In this document: piece by piece, positions 1 to 6,357 of the stretch
Numbering within the stretch: the stretch's first letter is position 1
Layout of the letters: each line of letters opens with the position of its first letter
Origin: Spirochaetaceae bacterium
GTDB taxonomy: Bacteria; Spirochaetota; Spirochaetia; Treponematales; Breznakiellaceae
Length of the DNA: 7,238 nucleotides
Direction: 5' to 3'
Assembly: GCA_031258625.1 (NCBI GenBank)
Contig: JAIRMO010000122.1
Span: 1-7,238, forward strand
Position numbers and translations under genes: made by a program
The notes under the pieces: model-generated
What the model was told of the DNA's origin: nothing
What the model saw: the letters and a program-made list of their open reading frames with translations, nothing else
Database searches by the model: none

Positions 1-92
1 AGGGTAAGCACAAAAAAACCCAAAAGCCACGGTACGAGGAACAGGTAAGACGATACCTGCTCTTTGATAAGGAGCCCCTTTCTTGTATTCAT
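1..92 (-). CDS. ABC sugar transporter permease, N-terminal fragment (MalF/UgpA type)
   Basis: This is the start of an inner-membrane subunit of a sugar ABC importer; the rest lies beyond position 1. Translation from the ATG at 92-90 gives MNTRKGLLIK, then EQVSSYLFLVPWLLGFFVLT, an open frame for all 30 visible codons. A short basic N-terminus followed by a hydrophobic segment with the pattern YLFLxPWLxGFxxxT is typical of the first membrane helix of MalF/UgpA/LacF-type permeases. The start is supported by a strong purine-rich ribosome binding site (TGAGGAGGA at 104-96) about four bases upstream. The gene follows three glycosidase genes on the same strand, which fits a sugar-import cassette; a second permease and a solute-binding protein may follow outside the window. 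Only about a tenth of the protein is visible. The family call rests on one motif plus context, and the substrate is unknown. Confidence 0.72.
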   Translation of the reverse strand, partial: MNTRKGLLIKEQVSSYLFLVPWLLGFFVLT

Positions 93-95
93 ACG

Positions 96-104
96 TCCTC
101 CTCA
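96..104 (-). promoter_or_regulatory. Ribosome binding site of the ABC permease gene
   Basis: The minus strand reads TGAGGAGGA just before the ATG at 92, a near-ideal Shine-Dalgarno match. It decides the start of the truncated permease gene. It lies immediately downstream, in transcription order, of the composite inverted repeat. The small hairpin formed by 125-112 ends only about eight bases before it, so folding of the repeat RNA could affect access to this site. Confidence 0.7.
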
Positions 105-109
105 CGGTT

Positions 110-348
110 TACCCCCATAGGGGGGTTCAGGTCCCCGAAACGCGGCCCTCTTGGAATGCGCGGCGCCCCCCTTCGCCTGCCCCGGGTGGGCGGAGGAGGG
201 CGCGGTTCTTCCTTCCCCCGCCCCGCTCCGGGGGGCCTAAACCCCCCTTCGGGGGTGGCTGCCCCCGCCCACCAGGGGCAGGCGAAGGGGGGAACGGGAT
301 TCCCTTATGGCTCCCCACTCCAGGGGCCTAAAACCCCCTTCGGGGGCT
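110..348. repeat. GC-rich composite inverted repeat (two ~82-bp arms, 71-bp centre)
   Basis: This block is an imperfect palindrome centred near 229. The best-conserved part of each arm is a 28-bp sequence at 166-193, whose reverse complement occurs at 265-292 with one mismatch; each contains CTTCGCCTGCCCC. A second motif, of the form CCCCCnnaGGGGGG followed by TTnAGG and a C run, occurs at 112-136 on the plus strand and at 346-323 and 255-230 on the minus strand. The distance from the first motif to the 28-bp core is 54 bases in both arms, so the arms are colinear even though the DNA between the motifs has diverged. The third copy of the first motif lies in the central spacer. Each copy is itself a small hairpin. 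I see no target-site duplication and no transposase. It resembles REP/BIME- or MITE-like intergenic elements; the family is unknown to me. Positions 93-236 contain no gene that I can support. Confidence 0.85.
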
Positions 349-1205
349 ACAAAGCGGGGGCGCTCAAAAGGGGTCTGGTTCGGAGTGTGGAACGCCAAGT
401 ACAGGGTCCCTTCGATGCTGCGGAAAAGCATCCCATGCCCGCCATCCCCTTGGTATAAGGGGTCCTGCTCCTGTACCCAAGGCCCGCAGAGGGTCCCGTT
501 TTCTGAACGGGCTACTCCGATACAGTAGTTCCCTTCTTTATTAAACGACGACCAGAGCATAAGTAAATCCCCTCTTTGCGTAGGGTACATAAAGGGTCCG
601 TCCGTAACGTAAGAGCCCGGTGTACGCCCCGCTAGTTCATAGGTCCAGGGAGCTTCACTGGCATGAAAAAGCAGTACCGGCGGGCCTGCCGCTTGACGTA
701 AGTCCCTCGTTAAAGGGAGGGCGCAGATTTCGCCGTCCCCCACCTGCTGCCATTCATGGCAAAACACCAGATAGGGGATTCCCTTTTCGATAAAAAAAGT
801 ACCGTCCAAACAGTCCCAATCCTCCGGAGTTACCGCCCCTGAAACACCCGGGGCAGAACAACTCCAGGGAGTGTAAGGCCCCGGAATACCCCCCTTGCTT
901 TTCAGTATCCCTGTCCCCCGTCTTCCTTTTTTGGGTTTGAAGGTGGCAAACATATACCACTCCCCCCGGTAAGGGTGTACTTCAGGGGCCCAAAAATTTG
1001 TCGCCGACCAAAAGTCCTCTGGGGGACGAAAAACCGGAAAGGGCCCCTCAAAATCGGTTAAACTCCCCTCAACGGAACTTACATACCCGTCAAAGCCGGT
1101 TCCCGGTCCTTTCCAGATGTCTTTATCGGTAGAGCCGAAGAGGTAATACCTCCTCCCTTCCGGCACCACAAAGGGGTCCCGGATTTGTATGTCAGAGATA
1201 CGCAT
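237..1205 (-). CDS. GH43-type glycoside hydrolase (five-bladed propeller)
   Basis: This 322-residue protein is probably a glycosidase acting on arabinose-, xylose- or galactose-containing oligosaccharides. Asp10 in IQIRDPF is the expected catalytic base near the N-terminus. FWAPEVHPY (71-79) and LDGTFF (133-138, Asp134 as the likely pKa modulator) match GH43 blades, as does VFCHEWQQVGDGE (147-159). DGGHGM (254-259) carries the His that usually sits at the central metal site. The usual Glu general acid of the xEGP motif is replaced by Asp202 in VTDGPFMY. No signal peptide is visible, so it is probably cytoplasmic. The ATG has a good ribosome binding site (AGAGGGA at 1216-1210) and overlaps the end of the six-hairpin gene by 14 bases, indicating co-translation. 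Residues from about 287 to the stop are encoded by a GC-rich repeat and look like an acquired tail. The family call is secure; the substrate is not. Confidence 0.87.
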   Translation of the reverse strand: MRISDIQIRDPFVVPEGRRYYLFGSTDKDIWKGPGTGFDGYVSSVEGSLTDFEGPFPVFRPPEDFWSATNFWAPEVHPYRGEWYMFATFKPKKGRRGTGILKSKGGIPGPYTPWSCSAPGVSGAVTPEDWDCLDGTFFIEKGIPYLVFCHEWQQVGDGEICALPLTRDLRQAAGPPVLLFHASEAPWTYELAGRTPGSYVTDGPFMYPTQRGDLLMLWSSFNKEGNYCIGVARSENGTLCGPWVQEQDPLYQGDGGHGMLFRSIEGTLYLAFHTPNQTPFERPRFVAPEGGFRPLEWGAIRESRSPLRLPLVGGGSHPRRGV

Positions 1206-3270
1206 GGAGTCCCTCTGCTTGAAGGGTAAAGCCTTGAGGGAAGCCCTGCGTATCCGTAGCCATCATCGCAGCGGCAAACAGCAATCCCCCGTTTCCGGGT
1301 AGATACAGGGGCAGGTCATTACTGCCGGTCTGCCGGTTATGCCCATTTGGAAGATAGGTGTTTTTGGGACTGTCTTGCAGCAAAAGATCTATGGCATCCT
1401 CAATCCGTCCCAAACGGTATGCGGTCATAGCCATCATGGGGAAGTCCCAGCCCCAGAGGGATTTCCAATCCCATACCGCGAGCACCCGATCCAGGGTGGC
1501 GGACATCCGGGCGGGGTCGATTTTTTCGCTTTTGAGCACACCGTACATGGCAAGCATTGAAGGGTGGTCGGTACAAAAGGGCGGCGCGCTAAACGTGTCC
1601 GGGCAGTTTTCCTGAGCCACATAGCAGCCGTCTTTTTGCGGCGGCAGGACGAGCTTCTCCGCGGTATTCCCAAAGCGGGGCGCTTCTCCCAGCCGGGCAA
1701 GCCACAGATCCGCCTGCTTCAAACCCCACCGGAAATACTCAAGCTCATAGGGGGCATTCAGGACGGTTTTGGGATCGTGCCGCTCTTGGGCAGGAATATA
1801 AGGCGCTCCCAACACCCCGCCGCGATCCGTCCAATGTACAAAACTTTCCATAAATTCCGCGGTTTCTACGATGACATCCCGATATTCCCGTAAAAAATCC
1901 TCTTCCGGCGCCGCGCGATAGCAGAGTTCCGCCAGCATAATCGGGTGCGGCTGCTGCCACAGTAACAGCACGGCAATGGATGAAGGCGTATTAAACCCCC
2001 TGGGATCGCACATCTTAGGCCAGCGGGCCCCCTTATAGCCCTGGGACGCGGCAATGCTGCGGGCACGGGGGAGTATTTTTTTGTAATAGGCAAGGCTCTT
2101 CTTGAGAACCTCGACCCTGCCCCACAGGGCAAAATGTGCTGAATGCCAAAAGTGCATCTCCAGATGGAACTTGCCGTACCAACTGTTGCAACTCAGCCCG
2201 GTTTCCGCGGGGGGGAACCTTCCCCGGCTTTGAATCGCCGTGAGATACTGGGAAAGGACCAACCGCTTTTCCAACTCCCCGGCACGGACATCGGTGGAAC
2301 CTGAAAAATCCATAACCCCGCCGCTCATCCAGTAGGTTTTCCAGAACATACCGCAGGACTCCCGGGCCCGGGTAAAGGATGGCGGATAAGGTTCCGCTCC
2401 CCCTTCTCCTGAGTCCCACATCCCAGCCAGCACCGGTATGTGGAGCGGCTCGAAACGGAAAGCCAGTTCCCAGGTATCGATCCCGGGGGATTTTCCACCC
2501 AGGATGAGGGTATGGGTAGACAGACAACCCGTATCCGGCAGGGTATCCCAGGATATACCGGTAAACCCCACCGTAACCCGGTATCTGGTGTTGTCCATCC
2601 CTCGTTCAAGCTGTATATGCCCGCTGGTTTTATGGGTAAGCTCGGTCCTATGCCGTGGAGAAGCCGTAAAATCCGCGCCGGATTTTTTATGACTGCCGTA
2701 GGGGAAACGCAAAGACACCTGAAGTTTCCCCGCCGCTATCAGCGGCGAGACAACCCGCACATACAGGGTGTCTTCCCCGGGATGGACAAAGGTTTCCGTG
2801 CATACCGGCGCGGCCCCCAGGGTCCATTCCGAACACACCCATCCTTCCCAGAGACGGAGGGTCTGTTTTCGCACCCTGCAGGTATCCAGGGCAAGGGGCT
2901 TCCCTTCAAGGGTAAAACCGATTTTTCCCAGGTGAAACTTGTGGGCGTTCTGCCGCAGCCCGCTAAAAAGCTCCTCCTGCCCGGTTTCATCTACCCCATA
3001 ACCGACTTCTCTCCCAAAAGTATCAAAAGGGGTGAGGCGAAGCTGGGAATCGTCCTGAGGAGCGTTGGGGTAACTATGCCAGCCCCATTCCGCCATGGTA
3101 CACAGGGGAAATCCGTCGTCCGGTGCGTTATACGCATCAAAGAAGGTTTGCAATCCGGTAAAGTCTGCGGTAAAGCAAAAGCTCCCGTTACCTACTGAAA
3201 GGGGCGCGGAGGCTTCAATCGTCGAGTATACCGGATTATGCCGGGTTACCAATCCATGCCGATCCACCAT
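1192..3270 (-). CDS. Six-hairpin (alpha/alpha)6 glycosidase, GH65-like, specificity unknown
   Basis: This 692-residue protein appears to have a beta-sandwich-like N-terminal domain (about 1-300) followed by an (alpha/alpha)6 barrel (about 330-670), the layout of GH65-like and related six-hairpin enzymes. Conserved-looking barrel motifs include NSWYGKFHLEMHFWH (362-376), GARWPK (414-419), WQQPHP (438-443), IPAQERHDP (492-500), ENCPDT (554-559), WGWDFPMMAM (606-615) and NTYLPNGHN (637-645). Glu371 and Glu496 are plausible catalytic acids, but this is inference. There is no signal peptide, so it probably acts in the cytoplasm on imported oligosaccharides. I chose the ATG at 3270 because GGGGGGAG lies four bases upstream; a GTG at 3297, adjacent to the GH4 stop, would add nine residues. 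It lies between GH4 and GH43 genes, overlapping the latter. I recognise similar uncharacterised proteins from Bacteroidetes and spirochaetes in memory only and cannot give a family number. Confidence 0.8.
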   Translation of the reverse strand: MVDRHGLVTRHNPVYSTIEASAPLSVGNGSFCFTADFTGLQTFFDAYNAPDDGFPLCTMAEWGWHSYPNAPQDDSQLRLTPFDTFGREVGYGVDETGQEELFSGLRQNAHKFHLGKIGFTLEGKPLALDTCRVRKQTLRLWEGWVCSEWTLGAAPVCTETFVHPGEDTLYVRVVSPLIAAGKLQVSLRFPYGSHKKSGADFTASPRHRTELTHKTSGHIQLERGMDNTRYRVTVGFTGISWDTLPDTGCLSTHTLILGGKSPGIDTWELAFRFEPLHIPVLAGMWDSGEGGAEPYPPSFTRARESCGMFWKTYWMSGGVMDFSGSTDVRAGELEKRLVLSQYLTAIQSRGRFPPAETGLSCNSWYGKFHLEMHFWHSAHFALWGRVEVLKKSLAYYKKILPRARSIAASQGYKGARWPKMCDPRGFNTPSSIAVLLLWQQPHPIMLAELCYRAAPEEDFLREYRDVIVETAEFMESFVHWTDRGGVLGAPYIPAQERHDPKTVLNAPYELEYFRWGLKQADLWLARLGEAPRFGNTAEKLVLPPQKDGCYVAQENCPDTFSAPPFCTDHPSMLAMYGVLKSEKIDPARMSATLDRVLAVWDWKSLWGWDFPMMAMTAYRLGRIEDAIDLLLQDSPKNTYLPNGHNRQTGSNDLPLYLPGNGGLLFAAAMMATDTQGFPQGFTLQAEGLHAYL

Positions 3271-3274
3271 CCTA

Positions 3275-3282
3275 CTCCCCCC
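3275..3282 (-). promoter_or_regulatory. Ribosome binding site deciding the six-hairpin glycosidase start
   Basis: The minus strand reads GGGGGGAG, then TAGG and the ATG at 3270. This site favours the ATG over the in-frame GTG at 3297, which directly follows the TGA of the GH4 gene and would have to rely on a binding site inside the GH4 coding end. Confidence 0.55.
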
Positions 3283-3297
3283 GGTTGTCCCATTCAC

Positions 3298-4701
3298 TCA
3301 GGGCTTGAGCGTTTTTGAACACATCCGGTCAAAAAGGGCGCGGGCCTCCTTTAAGGGCAAGGTCTGCACCGCCAGATCCTGGGAAAACACCCGAAAGGCT
3401 TTTTCATGATCCTCCTCAAACACCGCTTCGATGATCCCTTCCTGGGCTAACACATGATACATCACCAGATTCCGCAAGTCTATGGGGAGTTCCCCCCCCA
3501 CCAGCGGCTGAACAGCATCCCGTGAAAAGACGGCGTTGGTTTCCACCACCGCGTCCCGGGGCATATCCGGCATCTGCCCCTGATTCGGCATATTCACGTT
3601 ACTGACCAGGCTGCCCTGCCCCATGAGGGCCTTCACCATCTTAATTCCCTCTTCCCCGGAGGTAACCGGCGTCATGGTTTTCGTACCTTCCCGGTAGGCC
3701 CTTGCCTGGGCTATCAAGGTATCCCGGTTCGCAATACGCCAAGACACCGGCGTCAGGGTGAAGCCCCAGCTTTCTACCTGTTCGGGACTGGCAAGATACC
3801 AGGAATGAGGGCAAAATTCCGCAAGATGCCGGTCCCCTGCGGCGGCAATGAGCCCGTAACGGCGGAAGAGGTCCATCTTGACCCGTTCCCCGCTGGAAAA
3901 CAAGGCGCGCCGGACCGCTTCTTCCGGATCTTCCCCGGAAGCGCTCCCCGCCGCAAAGGTGGTAGCCGCTTCTGCCCCGCGAAACCCGGTTTCGGCATAG
4001 CGGTCTACGAATTGTGCATAATAGGGGAAAATATCGATGCTTTTCCATGACGCTTTATCAATCCACGTAAAATGATTGATTCCCAAAACCCGGGTGTGGA
4101 TTTCTTCCCGTTTAATGCTGCCCCGGGGCGCGGATCCCCCCATTTCCAGCACCGTGGCGAGCAGCTTCTGGGTATTGAATACTTCATGACAGCATCCCGC
4201 GGCTTTAATCCGGGGAAACTCTTTATACAAGGTACGGGTACAGATAGTCATGGGGTTGGTGTAGTTAATCACCCATGCGCCGGGGGCGTATTTTTTTACG
4301 GCCTGTGCAATTACACGAAACTGGGGTATGGTCCGCAACGCCCGGATGATACCCCCGGGTCCCGCGGTGTCCCCCACGGACTGGTAGATGCCGTATGCTT
4401 CAGGGGCATGGACATCTACTGCCATTTCCGCAAAATCCCCGGGCAGAATCGAGACAAACACCACATCGCTTCCGCTCAGGGCATCTTCCAGGGAAGGATT
4501 AGCGTGAAACCTCCAGTGTCCCGGGTTGTGCCGCGACAAAAGGGTATTACCGATGATTTCATTGGTTTGTGCGTCTTCCAACCTGGTATCGTATAGTTCG
4601 ATATGTCCTGAGATTTCTTGCTCAAACACCAGATCCTGCATTAACACCCAGGCCCAGTTGCGGGAACCTCCGCCAATGTAACATAGTTTTATCGTCTTCA
4701 A
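3298..4701 (-). CDS. Family GH4 glycosidase (NAD- and metal-dependent; alpha-glucuronidase/alpha-galactosidase-like)
   Basis: GH4 enzymes cleave glycosides by an oxidation-elimination route that needs NAD and a divalent metal, usually Mn, and they act in the cytoplasm. This 467-residue protein has the normal family length. CYIGGGSRNW (7-16) is the dinucleotide-binding loop, SVGDTAGPGGIIRALR (108-123) and NYTNPM (146-151) are family signatures, GCCHEV (169-174) holds the Cys171-His172 metal and catalytic pair, and GINH (207-210) gives the second metal His. The CHE-type tetrad points away from the 6-phospho-glycosidase branch, which usually has CN. It favours enzymes acting on non-phosphorylated alpha-galactosides, alpha-glucosides or uronides. 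The substrate is not settled. The start appears to be a TTG at 4701, because the canonical N-terminus begins there and no in-frame ATG or GTG lies between it and the upstream stop at 4743. It is the first gene of the glycosidase cassette. Confidence 0.93.
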   Translation of the reverse strand: MKTIKLCYIGGGSRNWAWVLMQDLVFEQEISGHIELYDTRLEDAQTNEIIGNTLLSRHNPGHWRFHANPSLEDALSGSDVVFVSILPGDFAEMAVDVHAPEAYGIYQSVGDTAGPGGIIRALRTIPQFRVIAQAVKKYAPGAWVINYTNPMTICTRTLYKEFPRIKAAGCCHEVFNTQKLLATVLEMGGSAPRGSIKREEIHTRVLGINHFTWIDKASWKSIDIFPYYAQFVDRYAETGFRGAEAATTFAAGSASGEDPEEAVRRALFSSGERVKMDLFRRYGLIAAAGDRHLAEFCPHSWYLASPEQVESWGFTLTPVSWRIANRDTLIAQARAYREGTKTMTPVTSGEEGIKMVKALMGQGSLVSNVNMPNQGQMPDMPRDAVVETNAVFSRDAVQPLVGGELPIDLRNLVMYHVLAQEGIIEAVFEEDHEKAFRVFSQDLAVQTLPLKEARALFDRMCSKTLKP

Positions 4702-4709
4702 TTCCCCCC
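4702..4709 (-). promoter_or_regulatory. Six-G run as a possible ribosome binding site for the GH4 TTG start
   Basis: The minus strand reads ATGGGGGGAATTG, with the GH4 start as the final TTG. The G run is the only purine-rich element nearby but lies just two bases from the TTG, which is closer than usual. The ATG at 4711-4709 overlaps the run and is out of frame with the GH4 gene by one base. Confidence 0.4.
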
Positions 4710-4733
4710 ATACAGTAGTTTTCTCTAAATAAC

Positions 4734-4741
4734 AAGCGCTT
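4734..4741. promoter_or_regulatory. AAGCGCTT palindrome, possible LacI-family operator
   Basis: A perfect 8-bp palindrome with a central CG lies at the stop codon of the Omp85-like gene, 33 bases upstream of the GH4 start. LacI/GalR-family repressors, including CcpA-type proteins, commonly bind AT-flanked palindromes of this form, and sugar cassettes are often controlled by them. The AT-rich flanks fit. I could not identify a convincing -35/-10 pair in the 39-bp gap, and no regulator gene is in the window, so this is a candidate site only. Confidence 0.33.
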
Positions 4742-6357
4742 TAATAATAATGACCTACCCCAATAAATAATTCCCGGTTGCCGCTGGGGAAAAATCTGCC
4801 GGTTCCCCATAATTCCCGCAGATCCGTACCGAGGCTCAACCGCAAATAGAAACTCCGCATGGCCAGGGGAAACACAATGACTTCCACTCCCCCGGCGGCC
4901 AGGATGTTTTTGAATGAAAAACTTCGGTTGTTTACCGGATCCTCCGCCAGGGTTATATCCATAAAGGGCGAACCATGGAGTTCAAAATCAAAAAAGTGGA
5001 GTTTAGGGTTATTATACCATTCGGAGGGAACAAACCGGAAAAGCCGTACCGGAAAATCCATGTTTAGGGACAACATATAGCGCACCGGCAGCCGGTTGTT
5101 TTTAATTCCCCGCAGGGCGTCCCCCCCGTCGGTATAAACGTAAAAATATTCGTTTTTATAAACCGCGGGTATGGCCTTTGAGTCAAAAAACCAGTGCCGG
5201 TACATAAGCCGGGCGGAAATTCCCAGATCTTCCGAAACAGGAAGATGTCCGATTGCGGAAAAGGCGATGCTATTATTCCACCCGGCTCTGCCTATATTAT
5301 AGGTATTGGAATTTTGCAGGGAAACATCAAGTCCTTTCCGGTAATTTCCTATCCAGTTTATTTTACCAAACCCCAGGGATTGACTGGGGGTAACGGCGGG
5401 TCCCTTCCGGTATTCCCCCAAATCCCCGTAGGGGCGATAATTTATGGCGCCGGTTAATTTTGGGGTATAGGTTAAGGGACCAAAGCTGCCGACGGTGATA
5501 CCCAGGGGTATTTTCCATTGGGTATAAAGTTCGCTGGACATATACCAATGGTCCTGGAAATAGGGGCCGTCATCAATAGCGTCGGAAGTGTTGTTCTCTT
5601 CGTTCACCAGGAAAAATTGGTTAAACCCAAAGGTAAAGGTGGTCATTTTAAAGGGAAGGTCCATGGAAAGACCGATAGCGTTCTTATAATAAAGGGGGGT
5701 TCCCTCGGTGTAACTCAATTCATTATCAAAATTCAAATTCCATTTAAAACCAAACGCCCGAAAGGGAATATCCGAATCAATACCCAACAGAACCCCCTGT
5801 TGGTCTTTTTCGTTATATAAATATCCCAGATCGATCCGCAGGGGGGTCATGGAGCCGAGAAAATTATAGTCCCGGGCTTTGAAGGTAATTTCAAAACCGG
5901 AATTTGAATCGTATTTAGGTTCGGGAAGGATTATGAGATTCCGGGTATCCACGGTCTTGACGAACAGGTCCACCGGTACCAGGCCGTCTTTATCGGCCTC
6001 CGCAAGGGCATACTCAATATGAACTTCCTCAAGGACCCGCTGATTAAGCAGGAGCTGGGTTTTGTCGTTTATATAATTTTTAAGATTTTTTTCCCCGTTA
6101 ATGGTTTCCCCCAGGACAAATTCCCCGTTTTCCATTAACGCCGACAGGGTGGTTCTCCCCTGGATGTCACAATTTACGGTCCGTATATAATAGACAATTT
6201 GAGACCCGTCCTGCCCGTTTGCCGGGATTTCGGAATCCAGCCCCCGGGGTTCCTCAATGGATTGGATTTTGTCCGCCCCTTCCGCCTCTTGGCCGTAGAG
6301 GGGGGGGAACAGGAGGCTGACAAAAAATATGAAAAACCACCATCGTTTTAATATCAT
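4741..6357 (-). CDS. Omp85/BamA-like outer-membrane beta-barrel protein
   Basis: This 538-residue protein is probably an outer-membrane member of the Omp85 superfamily, which includes BamA, TamA and related insertases or transporters. Residues 1-22 are a typical signal peptide: basic MILKRWW, a hydrophobic stretch and a likely cleavage site near LYGQ. Residues 55-137 look like one or perhaps two POTRA-type modules. From about 155 onward the protein shows alternating strands rich in Tyr, Phe and Gly. ALRGI (414-418) fits the conserved (L/V)RG(F/Y) loop motif of the family. The chain ends in FIGVGHYY, a C-terminal aromatic beta-signal. At 538 residues it is shorter than canonical BamA (about 800 residues, five POTRAs), so it may be a TamA-like or specialised paralogue. 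Its ATG overlaps the aroB TGA in an ATGA arrangement, which suggests coupled translation. An 8-base C run (on the coding strand) lies in the signal-peptide codons. Confidence 0.8.
   Translation of the reverse strand: MILKRWWFFIFFVSLLFPPLYGQEAEGADKIQSIEEPRGLDSEIPANGQDGSQIVYYIRTVNCDIQGRTTLSALMENGEFVLGETINGEKNLKNYINDKTQLLLNQRVLEEVHIEYALAEADKDGLVPVDLFVKTVDTRNLIILPEPKYDSNSGFEITFKARDYNFLGSMTPLRIDLGYLYNEKDQQGVLLGIDSDIPFRAFGFKWNLNFDNELSYTEGTPLYYKNAIGLSMDLPFKMTTFTFGFNQFFLVNEENNTSDAIDDGPYFQDHWYMSSELYTQWKIPLGITVGSFGPLTYTPKLTGAINYRPYGDLGEYRKGPAVTPSQSLGFGKINWIGNYRKGLDVSLQNSNTYNIGRAGWNNSIAFSAIGHLPVSEDLGISARLMYRHWFFDSKAIPAVYKNEYFYVYTDGGDALRGIKNNRLPVRYMLSLNMDFPVRLFRFVPSEWYNNPKLHFFDFELHGSPFMDITLAEDPVNNRSFSFKNILAAGGVEVIVFPLAMRSFYLRLSLGTDLRELWGTGRFFPSGNRELFIGVGHYY

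Noticed and set aside
127..318. Minus-strand open frame giving a Pro/Gly/Arg-rich 63-residue peptide
   Set aside because: It lies wholly in the composite repeat, has low complexity, and plus-strand frames of the same region give similar Pro/Gly-rich peptides, as expected for a GC-rich palindrome with no selected protein.
110..350. An insertion sequence or CRISPR array at the GC-rich block
   Set aside because: There is no transposase, no target-site duplication that I can see, and no regular direct repeats with unique spacers of constant length.
83..458. Plus-strand open frames of 82 and 100 residues over the repeat
   Set aside because: They run antisense to the permease start and the GH43 end, have low-complexity composition, and show no recognisable domain.
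2033..2527. A 164-residue minus-strand open frame in another frame of the six-hairpin gene
   Set aside because: It is a frame shadow; the main frame carries continuous conserved motifs through this stretch, so there is no sign of a frameshift.
2440..3198. A 252-residue plus-strand open frame inside the six-hairpin gene
   Set aside because: It is antisense to a well-supported gene, and its length is explained by the absence of complementary stops in GC-rich codons. No motif or ribosome binding site supports it.
4072..4596. A 174-residue plus-strand open frame inside the GH4 gene
   Set aside because: It is antisense to strongly conserved GH4 motifs and contains no recognisable domain.
4702..4740. 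Possible sigma-70 promoter in the gap before the GH4 gene
   Set aside because: TTGTTA can be read as a -35 element, but no TATAAT-like element lies at 16-18 bases; the nearest (TGTATG) is poor and overlaps the start region.
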